A DNA stretch of 64,000 nt from DAHUXT01 sp036273675 (GTDB lineage Bacteria > Chloroflexota > Ktedonobacteria > Ktedonobacterales > JADMIN01). Location: assembly GCA_036273675.1 (NCBI GenBank), contig DASUHD010000093.1, positions 96,189 through 160,188 on the forward strand, in the 5' to 3' direction. How positions within the stretch are numbered: the stretch's first letter is position 1; the number at the start of each line of letters is the position of its first letter. The translations under genes were made by a program, and so were the position numbers. Under the pieces are notes generated by a model. It saw nothing but the letters and a program-made list of their open reading frames with translations. It was not told where the DNA came from and did not search any database. Below, piece after piece: positions 25,269 to 36,282 of this stretch.

Positions 25269-26066
25269 ATGGACATGCACCAGCAACTACCGGACAACCC
25301 GTCGAGTAATCAGCGGTTGAGTGGCAAGGTTGCGATTATTACAGGGGCAAGCCGTGGAATCGGCGCGGCAACTGCACGCCTCTTTGCGCGCGAAGGGGCT
25401 TCCGTCGTGCTGGCATCACGTAATGCGGAAGAGTTGAACTGGCTGGCGTCAGAAATCGCGGCAGAGGGCGGAACAGCCCTGGCTGTGGTTACGAATGTTG
25501 CCGACGCTAGCGCGATGGAGGCGCTGATCACGCGGACAATGACGACCTACGGACGGCTCGATATCGCGGTGAACAACGCTGGCGTGGCCCTTGGCAACAA
25601 GCCGCTCACCGAAGTGAGTGAAGAGCAGTTTGACCAGACCATCGCCGTCAATCTCAAAGGGGTATTCCTGGCGCTGAAGTATGAGATACCCGCGATGCTG
25701 GCCAGCAACGGCGGCGCCATCGTCAATATGAGTTCTACCGTTGGCCTCATCGGAAGCAGCGCGGGCATAGCACCGTATATTGCTAGCAAGCATGGCGTTG
25801 TCGGGCTGACGAAAGCCGCAGCGCTCGAATATGCTAGCCAGCGCGTCCGGGTCAACGCGATAGCGCCTGGCACGACGGCGACACCGGTCAATCAACACTG
25901 GCTTGGCAATCCAGCGATCAGGGAGCGTATAACCGCCGCGATTCCTATGGGGCGGATTGGTGAGGCGCGTGATGTGGCAGAGGCAGCGCTCTGGCTCTGT
26001 TCTGATGCGTCGACATACGTGACCGGGGTCGTCATGCCCGTAGATGGCGGCTTTATTGTTCCATGA
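25269..26066 (+). CDS. SDR-family NAD(P)-dependent oxidoreductase
   Basis: A 265-residue classical short-chain dehydrogenase. It has the cofactor motif TGASRGIGAATA (~26-37), NNAG (~100), the active-site Ser in VNMSSTVG (~155), Tyr-x-x-x-Lys in YIASK (~170) and the C-terminal VTGVVMPVDGGF. Arg after TGAS and the position of basic residues do not settle NADH versus NADPH. Substrate unknown; family members reduce ketones or oxidise alcohols, including FabG-like and glucose-dehydrogenase-like types. It is controlled most likely by the divergent TetR regulator through the shared palindrome. Confidence 0.93.
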   Translation: MDMHQQLPDNPSSNQRLSGKVAIITGASRGIGAATARLFAREGASVVLASRNAEELNWLASEIAAEGGTALAVVTNVADASAMEALITRTMTTYGRLDIAVNNAGVALGNKPLTEVSEEQFDQTIAVNLKGVFLALKYEIPAMLASNGGAIVNMSSTVGLIGSSAGIAPYIASKHGVVGLTKAAALEYASQRVRVNAIAPGTTATPVNQHWLGNPAIRERITAAIPMGRIGEARDVAEAALWLCSDASTYVTGVVMPVDGGFIVP

Positions 26067-26103
26067 TCCTTCTGGCGCGTCGCGATCTATTGCCGTTCTT
26101 GCA

Positions 26104-26787
26104 TCATGGCGTATCGTCAGACATGTCGTCGTCGGCGTCAGGCTGTGCGCCGCGCGTCTCTTCCCAGAGTGCGCGCACCGTCTCGCGGGCAATGCTATAG
26201 CTGAAGCCGCGCCGTTGCAAGAACGCCGTCAGCTTCGTCCGAAATGTCTCGTAGTCGGCGCTCCCTAGAGCGCGTAGGCGCTGGCGAGCGGCATCCAGCG
26301 CCCGCTGGCTGTCGCGGTCGGCATCCACGACATCGTCGGCGGTGGCGCGATCCACGCCACGCTGGCGCAGCTCCTGGGCGAGCGCATAGCTGGAACGGGG
26401 GCTGAAGCGCTCGCGCTGCTCCACCCAGTAGTCGGCGAATTCACGGTCGTCCAGCAGGTGTTTCTCGGCCAGTCGATCGAGCACGCGGTCAACGGCCTCG
26501 GCGGGCGGCGCGGGGCGATTGCGGCGCGGCTGGAGCAACCGGCGGCGCACCTCTGCTCGGCTGCGCGGGCGCACCGTCAGAAAGCTGAGCGCGGCGTCCA
26601 TCAGGCGGCTTTCCTCCGCCAGCACGCGCAAACGCGCCACATCCGCATCGGTCAGCGCAAGCCCCGGCACGAGCGACTCCGCAATGACGGTCGCGCCATC
26701 GAGCGAGAATGCGTAAGCGCCGTCGATGCTGATGTGCCACCAGTCGGGGCGGCGCGGCGATGGATCGAGCGCGGTGATCTTCTTCAT
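26104..26787 (-). CDS. recX: RecX regulatory protein
   Basis: A 227-residue RecX-family protein. The helical repeats are visible: ALSFLTVRPRSRAEVRRRLL, VDRVLDRLAEKHLLDDREFADYWVEQRERFSPRSSYALAQELRQRGV, and the C-terminal FLQRRGFSYSIARETVRALW. RecX caps RecA filaments and limits strand exchange and SOS activity. It is longer than the typical 150-residue RecX owing to an N-terminal beta-rich extension seen in many Gram-positive RecX proteins. recA is not adjacent. The start overlaps the stop of the upstream DUF4870 gene by four bases. Confidence 0.93.
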   Translation of the reverse strand: MKKITALDPSPRRPDWWHISIDGAYAFSLDGATVIAESLVPGLALTDADVARLRVLAEESRLMDAALSFLTVRPRSRAEVRRRLLQPRRNRPAPPAEAVDRVLDRLAEKHLLDDREFADYWVEQRERFSPRSSYALAQELRQRGVDRATADDVVDADRDSQRALDAARQRLRALGSADYETFRTKLTAFLQRRGFSYSIARETVRALWEETRGAQPDADDDMSDDTP

Positions 26788-27329
26788 ACGGTATCATTCT
26801 GTCGCACGGGGCGCGACCTGGCAACCTCGACCTCGCGCCGCACCTCGGTGAGCAACCGCTCCAGCCGATGCGCCAGCGACCCAAGAATAGGGAAGACCGT
26901 CGCCTGTCCAGCCCAGCAGTCCGCCAGCATCCGCAGCCAGAGGAACAATGCGCCGATACCTAGCGCCAGGAACGCGCCGATAAAGAACAGGCCGAGCACG
27001 AACGCCAGCGCTCCGATGCCAACGACATTCCCGACGACGACCAGCGCGACAAACAGCACGAGTTGCATCAGCGGAATCGCCATGAAGAAAATGACCGACT
27101 GCGCCGCATGAAAGCGCACAAAGCGATTGCGGCGCTCGCGCAGGAGCACCCATAGCGCGACGACATAGGGAACGGCATAGCAGAGGGCGGCGATAACGCG
27201 CGGGTTGCGTCGCCCGCGCGGGACGCCCGGCGCGCTCGTGATATCCGTTTCAGGAACGCCAACGTCAGCCCCAGAGGGCGGCTGCTCACGGCCGGAGCTG
27301 AATGGGTGGGGCGGCGAATCGCTCGGCAT
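26784..27329 (-). CDS. DUF4870-like membrane protein
   Basis: A 181-residue protein with a polar proline/serine N-terminus (~50 residues) and three to four membrane helices. The sequence VLLRERRNRFVRFHAAQSVIFF is the DUF4870 hallmark (an RxxRFHAxQS motif before a helix). Function is unknown; relatives are small membrane proteins found with stress or secretion genes. The ATG at 27329 lies within the end of the upstream gene, and its stop overlaps recX. The operon order is DUF4870-DUF4870-recX. Confidence 0.85.
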   Translation of the reverse strand: MPSDSPPHPFSSGREQPPSGADVGVPETDITSAPGVPRGRRNPRVIAALCYAVPYVVALWVLLRERRNRFVRFHAAQSVIFFMAIPLMQLVLFVALVVVGNVVGIGALAFVLGLFFIGAFLALGIGALFLWLRMLADCWAGQATVFPILGSLAHRLERLLTEVRREVEVARSRPVRQNDTV

Positions 27330-28098
27330 ATTCACCTATTTTAGGCAATTGCAGATAGGTACCAGTGAATGCGGCGATCATCGCGGCCAGCCATGGGAGC
27401 AACACAACGATCAGCGTTAGCGCCACTACACCTATGCATAGATCTTGCCAGATGTGCTGATGGCTGCTCACGAAGAGGTCATTGAAGATCGCCGCGATCG
27501 TAAAGGCGATGACACTGAAGATGCTGAGCGCGCCAGTCAGCAGGATCGACTGCACCGCATGGAAGCGCACATAGCGATTCTCACGCTCATTGAAGTAGAC
27601 CAGCAGCCCAGAGACCCACCAGAAGAGGTAGCTGAACCCAGCCGCGGTCTCGGCGGTGATGACGAACGTGGTTGGCCCCCATGACGACGAGGTATGCCAC
27701 GGCGCATGCGAAACCTGCGCTGGCCCGCCGGGTCGATGACCTGCCACGACCGGCACGACATGCGGCGCGGCGCCTTGTTGCCGTCCCTGATGCCATCCCT
27801 GCTGCGAGCCGGGGTTGGGCGGCGGTGGTGGCGCGGCGGCAGCGGCGGCAGCGGCGCCCGCCGAACTGTCCGAGGATGGCAGCGAACCACTCGGTTTGCG
27901 CGGCGCGGCGGGCGGCGGTGTGAGCGAGGCCTGCGGAACGATCTGTGTCGCCTCGTCTTCTACCGAGGTCTCATCGGCGACGACCGGCGCATCCGTCGAA
28001 GCGGGAACTGCATCTTGCTCTATCATTGGCTGATCCTGTCCACCGGGAGCAGCAGGCGGCTGAGGTTGTTGCGCGGAAACGTCGCCTGTTTGCCCCAT
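27286..28098 (-). CDS. DUF4870-like membrane protein with long low-complexity N-terminus
   Basis: A 270-residue protein. Residues 1-130 are Pro/Ala/Gln/Ser-rich with a run of alanines then prolines, so probably disordered and cytoplasmic. The C-terminal part has about three helices and the family motif FNERENRYVRFHAVQSILL. It is a paralogue of the next gene (same R-[FY]-VRFHA-x-QS motif), and the genes overlap by some 40 bases. The ATG at 28098 has GGAGGGGG upstream; an in-frame GTG lies at 28119. Role unknown. Confidence 0.82.
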   Translation of the reverse strand: MGQTGDVSAQQPQPPAAPGGQDQPMIEQDAVPASTDAPVVADETSVEDEATQIVPQASLTPPPAAPRKPSGSLPSSDSSAGAAAAAAAAPPPPPNPGSQQGWHQGRQQGAAPHVVPVVAGHRPGGPAQVSHAPWHTSSSWGPTTFVITAETAAGFSYLFWWVSGLLVYFNERENRYVRFHAVQSILLTGALSIFSVIAFTIAAIFNDLFVSSHQHIWQDLCIGVVALTLIVVLLPWLAAMIAAFTGTYLQLPKIGEYAERFAAPPIQLRP

Positions 28099-28140
28099 CG
28101 GGACACCCCCTCCCCACAAACACCCCGGCGGCAGGCAGCA

Positions 28141-29004
28141 TTAGCCGCCCACGTAGCGAAGATATTCGTCGGCGAGTCCGCTAAACTGGCGGTGTGGCGC
28201 ATTGCCACCGAATTTCTCGCGCAGTGAGCTGACGTTCCCTTCGACATCCGCCGCTTCCGCCACCCCAACATCCTCAGCAATAATCGTGTTAAAAATCGGA
28301 GGATGGATACCTGGAATCGCATCGCGCCGCATGCTCAACACCGTCTGTTTATGCAAGCGGCTGGATGAGCGATAGCGCGAGACGACGATACCAAGCCCAA
28401 AGATCTCGTGCTGGGCGCGCAAGGCAAAATCGGCCATGCGATCCAGCACCAGCGGGACACCCAGTGTCGAGAGAATATCCGGTACGACCGGGATGAGAAA
28501 ATACCGGCTGATCGCAATGCCATTCAGGGTAATGACACCCAGATTGGGCGGGCAGTCAATCAGCACGTGGTCATAGTGCGGTAGCACATCGCGCAACGAC
28601 TCACGTAGCGCATAGACTGGGCCATTGCGAAAACTATCGAGATCAGTGATTTTGGTAATGCGGTCCTGAATCCGGTGCAGGCGGATGCTGGCTGGAAGCA
28701 AATCCAGGCCGGGTACGCCGCCGCCCACATTCGAGACGCGCGTCAGAATAGCCTCTGGCGCCGAGAAAAGCCGGGTGCCATCGAGCTGGTCTTTGAACAG
28801 TTGAAAGAGTGTCTGGCCCGTCTGGTCCCGCTCGCGCCAGCGACGCTCGGTGACGAGGGCAATAGTCGCATTGGTCTGCGGGTCGAGATCGATCACCAGA
28901 ACACGCTTGGCATGTTCGGCAGCCAGATAGTGAGCCAGAGCCAGCGTCAAGGTCGTTTTGCCGACGCCGCCCTTCAGGTTGATGATACTGGTGACAACAG
29001 CCAT
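28141..29004 (-). CDS. ParA/MinD-type ATPase
   Basis: A 287-residue P-loop ATPase with the deviant Walker A NLKGGVGKTTLTLALA (~10-20), Walker A' in VLVIDLDPQTNATIAL (~40) and Walker B YDHVLIDCPPNLG (~140). These ATPases move or position chromosomes, plasmids or protein machines by cycling on DNA or membranes. No ParB gene or parS-like repeat is next to it, so it is probably an orphan ParA rather than a partition cassette. It is 42 bp upstream of the DUF4870 pair and may be the first gene of that operon. Confidence 0.93.
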   Translation of the reverse strand: MAVVTSIINLKGGVGKTTLTLALAHYLAAEHAKRVLVIDLDPQTNATIALVTERRWRERDQTGQTLFQLFKDQLDGTRLFSAPEAILTRVSNVGGGVPGLDLLPASIRLHRIQDRITKITDLDSFRNGPVYALRESLRDVLPHYDHVLIDCPPNLGVITLNGIAISRYFLIPVVPDILSTLGVPLVLDRMADFALRAQHEIFGLGIVVSRYRSSSRLHKQTVLSMRRDAIPGIHPPIFNTIIAEDVGVAEAADVEGNVSSLREKFGGNAPHRQFSGLADEYLRYVGG

Positions 29005-29142
29005 CCTCGGAAGACCTCCCCCGCACCGCCGCTGATTACCGGTGAGCCAAGATGATTAAGGGTACGTTGCACGGAAAATTGTTCCCCATCATCCTATCCG
29101 ACAACGAAGGCGGCTGTCTACACCAGCACACCATTTGACGTA

Positions 29143-30471
29143 TCACGCCCTCCGTTGCGCGGCTCCCGCCGCGATTTTCGCGAAGGGAGAAACCTCCGTA
29201 CGGAGACTGCGGGGTGTTTCGTCAATGGCTTCGAGCGCGTGACCGAGCGCGAGAAGGCTATCCAGGTTGTTCGCCGGAAGAAATGCGTCAATATACGGTA
29301 ACGCGGCACGCATGCCTGCGGTCACAGGTTGGTAATCTTTATGCCCCAGCAGCGGATTCAGCCAGATCAAGCGATGCGAGTTGCGGTGCAGCCGCGCCAT
29401 CTCCTCAGCCAGCACTTTGACATCGCCGCGATCCCAGCCATCGCTGATAATCAGCACCACCGCGCCGCGCCCCAGCACGCGCCGCGACCACTGGCGGTTA
29501 AAGGTGCGTAGCGAATCGCCGATGCGTGTGCCGCCCGACCAGTCCTGCACACTGCGCGTCACATGGGCTATGGCGTCGTCCACATCGCGGCGGGCAAGGT
29601 GACGGGTGATGCGCGTCAGGCGCGTGCCAAAAAGGAATGTTTCGACGTTCTGCAGGCCATTCGAGACAGTATGCACGAAATGCAGCAGCAGGCGGGAATA
29701 GAGGCTCATCGAGCCGCTGATGTCGCAGAGGATGACCAGCGGGCGTGGCTTGAGGCGTGGACGCCGTCGCGCCAGCATGATCGGCTCGCCATCGGTGCGC
29801 AGCGAGCGGCGCAGCGTCTGGCGCAGATCGAGCTGGCGTCCGTGGCGCGAGGAACGCAGACGACGGGTGCGGCGCTCGCCCAGCCGCCAGTGCATCTTGG
29901 CGATCATCTCGCGGGCTTCCTGTAATTCCTCATAACTGAACTGCTCGAAATCCTTACGACGCAGCACCTCATCGGCGCTCCAGGTTTCACTACGCTCGAT
30001 ATCTTCATCCTCTTCCTTGCGGCGCGGGTTGCGGGCGTCGTTCAGGCGCGAATAGGGGTGACGCTGCGCCATATCAGGCTCCAACGACGAGCGGTAGACG
30101 CGCTGATCGCTCTCCTGGCGCCGGTGCTCGGGCACGGCGAGACTACGCCGCTGCGCTGCCGCCTCAAGTTGCGCCTCCAGGTGCGGCGTCGAATTCGCGT
30201 TGGGGCTGCGCCAGAAATAGGCGAACGCCAGATCGAAGAGAATCGCCTGGTCGTGTTTCGAGACGAGGCTCACCTTGAGGAGGGTATAAAACTCGTCCTG
30301 GCTGGCGATATTGATCAGCGCGAGGCTCTCGGCCAGTTCGACGACGCGCCCCGGCCCGATATCAAATCCTAGCTCCCAGAGCAGCCGCGTGAAGTCGATG
30401 AGGCGCGCCAGAATCAGGTCGCCACGCATCATCTCTTCGTCGGTCAATGGCGCTCGTGCAGGATGGTTCAT
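29143..30471 (-). CDS. CoxE-like VWA-domain protein
   Basis: A 442-residue protein with a C-terminal von Willebrand A domain. The MIDAS motif is in VILCDISGSMSLYSRLLL (~248), and further parts are FLFGTRLTRITRHL, WSGGTRIGDSLRTF and VLIISDGWDRGD. The N-terminal region matches the VWA/CoxE family that works with MoxR-type AAA+ ATPases to insert metals or assemble enzymes, for example CoxD/CoxE in CO dehydrogenase maturation. A MoxR ATPase gene lies upstream in the same direction, 243 bp away. No client enzyme is adjacent. Confidence 0.92.
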   Translation of the reverse strand: MNHPARAPLTDEEMMRGDLILARLIDFTRLLWELGFDIGPGRVVELAESLALINIASQDEFYTLLKVSLVSKHDQAILFDLAFAYFWRSPNANSTPHLEAQLEAAAQRRSLAVPEHRRQESDQRVYRSSLEPDMAQRHPYSRLNDARNPRRKEEDEDIERSETWSADEVLRRKDFEQFSYEELQEAREMIAKMHWRLGERRTRRLRSSRHGRQLDLRQTLRRSLRTDGEPIMLARRRPRLKPRPLVILCDISGSMSLYSRLLLHFVHTVSNGLQNVETFLFGTRLTRITRHLARRDVDDAIAHVTRSVQDWSGGTRIGDSLRTFNRQWSRRVLGRGAVVLIISDGWDRGDVKVLAEEMARLHRNSHRLIWLNPLLGHKDYQPVTAGMRAALPYIDAFLPANNLDSLLALGHALEAIDETPRSLRTEVSPFAKIAAGAAQRRA

Positions 30472-30714
30472 AACCCAAGATCTTTCACGTTTTTCGGCAG
30501 ATACGCCAAGTCGGCTGGTGTGCTAAAGGGTGGCCGCACCGTCGCCTGAAGGCCACGGCTAATCCTGTAATGACCGAACTCGCTTGCCCGAAACACGGAA
30601 TCCGAACGGGCGATGTGAGCCGTGGCATTCATGGCGCGAAGCTGGCCAACCGCACATGTAGGCTATGCCGCGAAGCTGGCCGACCATGCGCCTCACCCGC
30701 TCTACCTGCTCTAC

Positions 30715-31713
30715 TCACCCAATCGGCGTCGCGTCGGCCTTCTCGACGAGCCGGTCGATCAGGTCGCCGGTCGTCACCTTCTGGATATCATCCTGGTATT
30801 TGAGCAGCGCCCCCAACGCGTCACGCGCCGCCGTGCCGGTCAGCTCGGTCTGGCCCAGTGAGAGCAGCGCTGAAAGCCAGTCGAGCGTCTCGGCGACACC
30901 CGGCGCTTTGAAGAGATCCTCGCCACGCAGCGCCTGCACGAATCCCACGACCTGCCGCGCCAACTGCTCCGGCGCCTCTGGCACGCGGGCGCGCACAATC
31001 GCGTACTCTTTCTCCAACGTCGGGTATTCGATCCAGTAGTAGAGGCAGCGGCGGCGCAGCGCGTCATGGATATCGCGTGTGCGGTTGGACGTGAGGACGA
31101 CGATGGGCGGCTGTGAGGCGATGACGGTGCCGATCTCAGGAATCGTAATCTGGTAATCCGCCAGCAACTCCAGCAGGAAGGCCTCAAACTCGGCGTCCGA
31201 GCGGTCCAACTCGTCGATCAGCAGAACTGGCGGTGTCTCGCCCGGCGCGCTGCTGATTGCCTGTAAGAGTGGCCGCTCGATCAGGAACTCCGGCGCGAAG
31301 ACATCGCGGACATGGGCCAGCGCCGTCTCGGCTGTCTCATGCCCACCGCGCGCGTTATCGAGCAGGCGGATGGCGAGCAACTGGCGGGCATAGTTCCACT
31401 CATAGACGGCGGTCGCCTGATCGATGCCTTCGTAGCATTGGAGCCGGATCAATTGCGTATGCAGAATATCGGCCAGCACGCGCGCGACCTCGGTCTTGCC
31501 CACGCCCGGCTCGCCCTCCAGCAGCAGCGGCTTCTGGCGCTTGATGGCTAGATAGAGCGCTGTCGCAAGTCCGCGATCAGCGATATAGGCACGGGCGGCG
31601 AGCGCGCTGACCACATCGTCAATGCTGTTGAGTGAATCAGGTTGCCGCAGGGTTGCCGGATTGGGGGCGCTCGTGGCGCTGTCTACTGGACGCTGCTGGT
31701 CGGTCACAAGCAT
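30715..31713 (-). CDS. MoxR-family AAA+ ATPase
   Basis: A 332-residue AAA+ protein with Walker A LLEGEPGVGKTEVAR (~66), Walker B PPVLLIDELDRSD (~164), sensor-1 VVLTSNRTRDIHDALRRRCLYY and a lid domain. The GEPGVGKTE and N-RTRDI-DALRRRC signature is that of MoxR/CoxD-type ATPases that pair with VWA proteins such as the next gene. ATG 31713 follows AGGAGGAG; the longer frame to 31953 crosses the promoter region and is unlikely. Confidence 0.93.
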   Translation of the reverse strand: MLVTDQQRPVDSATSAPNPATLRQPDSLNSIDDVVSALAARAYIADRGLATALYLAIKRQKPLLLEGEPGVGKTEVARVLADILHTQLIRLQCYEGIDQATAVYEWNYARQLLAIRLLDNARGGHETAETALAHVRDVFAPEFLIERPLLQAISSAPGETPPVLLIDELDRSDAEFEAFLLELLADYQITIPEIGTVIASQPPIVVLTSNRTRDIHDALRRRCLYYWIEYPTLEKEYAIVRARVPEAPEQLARQVVGFVQALRGEDLFKAPGVAETLDWLSALLSLGQTELTGTAARDALGALLKYQDDIQKVTTGDLIDRLVEKADATPIG

Positions 31714-32095
31714 CTCCTCCTGCGGACGGGTACAGTATGGGTATGATACGGGAATATGCCGGGTAGGTAGCATCGCTTCATGAATTGTAGCACGCGCCGC
31801 GACCCCGTTGTATCTCCGATTGTTGCTGGAATAGTATCTACCCATCGTAGGCCCATGTAGCACACCGGGGACAGAGGTACGTGGTGTTTGCACCCAAATG
31901 GCCCTTCGCGACGTACTACTGTGTGAGAGTTCGATACGCATCATGACACTCACGCCGATGCAGGCTGGATATCGTGTGCGCTATAATGAAGAAATACTCG
32001 TCTGCCGCCGCTCAGATGCGGGTAATACCGGCCAGACGGTGCTTCGCGCCACAGGCGCGGGCGCTTTCCTTGCGAGAAAGCAGGTGCCAGAGAGC
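31714..32095. other. Divergent intergenic region between moxR-like gene and ftsH
   Basis: About 380 bp without a supported gene, although the frame of ftsH is open through part of it. It must contain promoters in both directions. A TATAAT at 31982-31987 lies 109 bp before the ftsH start, but its -35 is poor. Confidence 0.45.
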
Positions 32096-34324
32096 ATGTT
32101 CAAAAGGCCCACGAAACGGGCGCAACAGCAGCAGAAGGATGCGCGTCCTACGCCTGCCATAGCTGATGCCCTCCGTAATAACAATGATGGCGCGCCACCC
32201 CGGCCGCCGATGGAACGTCCGCCCAATCAGACCCCTAATGGTACAAACCGACCTCGCGGCAATACTGGCCTCGGCTGGATTACCCGGCTGCTAGTCCTGC
32301 TGCTGTTGCTGATTGTCGGCTACCAGCTCTATGTCAACCTGGTGCCTAACAACAGTTCCAGCTCGATCAATATGGCCTATAGCGACTTCCTGCTTCAGGT
32401 CAATGCGGGCAACGTGAAGACGGTTACCATCGGTGATGACCACAATGTGACCGGTCAGCTCAAGGATAAGATTACCTATACACAGCAAGATAACACCAAG
32501 GTCACTTCTGATACCTTCAAGACATATCTGCCGCCATTCACCGACGACGCGCAGTTACAGCAGGATCTGATCACCAACAACGTCCAGGTCTTTGGAAAGC
32601 AGTCTGGCTCGAATGACCTGTGGATCGGCTTGCTGATCAATGTGTTGCCTATCGCGGCGCTGCTCGGCCTGCTCTTCTGGCTCTCACGCCGGGCGACACA
32701 GAGCCAGCAGAACATCTTCAACTTCGGACGGAGCCGGGCGAAGCTCATCATGGAGGACCGCCCCAGCACGACCTTCGCCGATGTGGCGGGCGTAGACGAG
32801 GCGAAGTCCGAGTTGGAAGAGGTGGTCGAGTTCCTCAAGACGCCGCAGAAGTTCCAGCGGCTCGGCGGCAAGATCCCGAAGGGCGCCCTGCTGGTTGGCC
32901 CTCCGGGAACCGGTAAGACGTTGCTGGCGCGCGCCGTGGCCGGCGAGGCAGGCGTCCCCTTCTTCTCAATGTCTGGCTCAGAATTCGTCGAGGTGCTGGT
33001 TGGCGTCGGCGCGAGTCGCGTGCGCGACCTGTTCGATCAGGCGAAGAAGGCTGCCCCAAGCATCATCTTCATTGACGAGATTGACGCCGTAGGTCGCCAG
33101 CGCGGCACCAGCCTGACCACCAATGACGAGCGCGAGCAGACGCTCAACCAGTTGCTGGTGGAGATGGACGGCTTCGACTCGCACCAGGCTGTTGTGGTAA
33201 TCGCGGCGACGAACCGCCCCGATAATCTCGACCAGGCGCTGCTGCGTCCGGGCCGCTTCGACCGTCGGGTGACGGTGGATCGCCCCGACTGGAAGGGTCG
33301 CCAAGCGATTCTGATGATTCACTCGCGCGGCGTGCCGCTGGCCAGCGATGTTGACCTCCAGCAGATCGCGCGGATGACGACCGGCATGGTGGGCGCTGAC
33401 CTGGCGAACCTCGTCAATGAGTCGGCGCTGCTGGCGGCGCGGCGGAACCTCGACCGCGTCAACATGAAGTGTTTATACGACGCGCTCGACCGCATCCAGC
33501 TTGGCGCGGAACGTCCGCTGGTGCTCACCGAGGAAGACTTGCACGTCGTCGCGGTCCATGAGGCGGGCCACGCACTCGTCGGCCTGCTGACGCCGCACTC
33601 TGACCCGGTGACGAAGGTGACGATTGTGCCACGCGGCCAGGCGCTTGGCGTGACGCAGTATACGCCGACGGACGACCGCTACAACTACTCGCGCGACTAT
33701 CTGTTTGGGCGCATCATGACCGCGCTGGGTGGACGCGCCGCCGAGGATGTCTCGATTGGCAGCATCACCACTGGCGCGGAGAACGACCTGCAACAGGTGA
33801 CGCTGATTGCCCGTAGCATGGTCACACGCTGGGGCATGAGCAGCCGCGTGGGTCTGGTCTCGTTCAGCGACCGACCTAGCCCATTCGGAGGTCCAGGCGC
33901 CGACTTCGGCCAGAAGGACTACAGCGACGCGACGGCGGCGCTGATCGACGAGGAGACACGCAATCTGGTGCAGACGGCCTACCAGCAGGTGCGCAACATG
34001 CTCACCGAACACAAGGTGACGTTGGAGCGCATCGCGCAGGAACTGCGCCGCCAGGAGACGGTTGACGCCAAGCGGCTCAGCCAGATTCTGGTGGAGACAG
34101 GCATCAGTCTGGCGGAGGTTGCCCCGACCCTCGGCGCGGAGACCGTTGGGGCCGATGGGCAACCGACGACGCTGCCCGATGACACCAATGGCGCCAACGG
34201 CAACGGTGGCGCGGATGGCAACAGCGGCGCCGCCAACGGCGCGGGCGGCCCCGGAACATCGGGGACGACGCCGACGCCTGGCACACCCACGACGCCGGAC
34301 TGGCTAACGCCACCGCAAAACTAG
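32096..34324 (+). CDS. ftsH: ATP-dependent zinc metalloprotease FtsH
   Basis: A 742-residue membrane protease. After a ~70-residue polar N-terminus there is helix 1 (RLLVLLLLLIVGYQLYVNLV), an extracytoplasmic domain, and helix 2 (LWIGLLINVLPIAALLGLLFWL). The AAA module has Walker A GPPGTGKT (~267), Walker B IIFIDEIDAVG and SRH RPGRFDRRV; the protease module has HEAGH (~487). It degrades unassembled membrane proteins and regulators as a hexamer. The C-terminal ~60 residues are a Gly/Asn/Ala/Pro low-complexity tail. The ATG at 32096 fits the family; a frame from 31898 would add 66 untypical residues. Confidence 0.97.
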   Translation: MFKRPTKRAQQQQKDARPTPAIADALRNNNDGAPPRPPMERPPNQTPNGTNRPRGNTGLGWITRLLVLLLLLIVGYQLYVNLVPNNSSSSINMAYSDFLLQVNAGNVKTVTIGDDHNVTGQLKDKITYTQQDNTKVTSDTFKTYLPPFTDDAQLQQDLITNNVQVFGKQSGSNDLWIGLLINVLPIAALLGLLFWLSRRATQSQQNIFNFGRSRAKLIMEDRPSTTFADVAGVDEAKSELEEVVEFLKTPQKFQRLGGKIPKGALLVGPPGTGKTLLARAVAGEAGVPFFSMSGSEFVEVLVGVGASRVRDLFDQAKKAAPSIIFIDEIDAVGRQRGTSLTTNDEREQTLNQLLVEMDGFDSHQAVVVIAATNRPDNLDQALLRPGRFDRRVTVDRPDWKGRQAILMIHSRGVPLASDVDLQQIARMTTGMVGADLANLVNESALLAARRNLDRVNMKCLYDALDRIQLGAERPLVLTEEDLHVVAVHEAGHALVGLLTPHSDPVTKVTIVPRGQALGVTQYTPTDDRYNYSRDYLFGRIMTALGGRAAEDVSIGSITTGAENDLQQVTLIARSMVTRWGMSSRVGLVSFSDRPSPFGGPGADFGQKDYSDATAALIDEETRNLVQTAYQQVRNMLTEHKVTLERIAQELRRQETVDAKRLSQILVETGISLAEVAPTLGAETVGADGQPTTLPDDTNGANGNGGADGNSGAANGAGGPGTSGTTPTPGTPTTPDWLTPPQN

Positions 34325-34352
34325 TCGCGGCCCACACCCGCAGACTCGCACA

Positions 34353-34384
34353 CGAGCCAGATGCTGGAAACAGTGTCTGGCTCG
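34353..34384 (+). terminator. Hairpin after ftsH
   Basis: A 9-bp perfect stem (CGAGCCAGA / TCTGGCTCG) with an inner GCTG-GAAA-CAG(T) part, 29 bp beyond the ftsH stop. It is followed by CTGCTTTGCTCT, a poor U-tract. Probably the ftsH terminator. Confidence 0.6.
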
Positions 34385-34540
34385 CTGCTTTGCTCTCTCG
34401 GCCATTCACGGCCCATTCTTGTCACCGCCTTGCCTGCCGTGCTATCGTGCGATGGCGGCTCCCTACGCGACATACACGAGACCGCAACGATGAATTGCCC
34501 AGCACTGCGATGAAGCAGCGAGGAAGGCGAAGGCGGTAGA

Positions 34541-36229
<1,689 letters not shown>

Positions 36230-36240
36230 ACCGCTCCCCT

Positions 36241-36267
36241 ACCCCCTCCCCGCTGCGGGGAGGGGGT
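36241..36267. repeat. Perfect 12-bp palindrome after hutU
   Basis: ACCCCCTCCCCG and CGGGGAGGGGGT flank loop CTG. It resembles the C-rich stem at 9155-9183, so it is a candidate member of a dispersed palindromic repeat family. It is not followed by a T-run, and its 3' arm ends 15 bp before the next start codon, so it could also affect translation of that gene. Confidence 0.7.
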
Positions 36268-36282
36268 ACCAGAAAGAACACC

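Noticed and set aside
28141..29004. ParABS plasmid or chromosome partition cassette
   Set aside because: No parB gene or parS-like repeats are near; only the ATPase is present.
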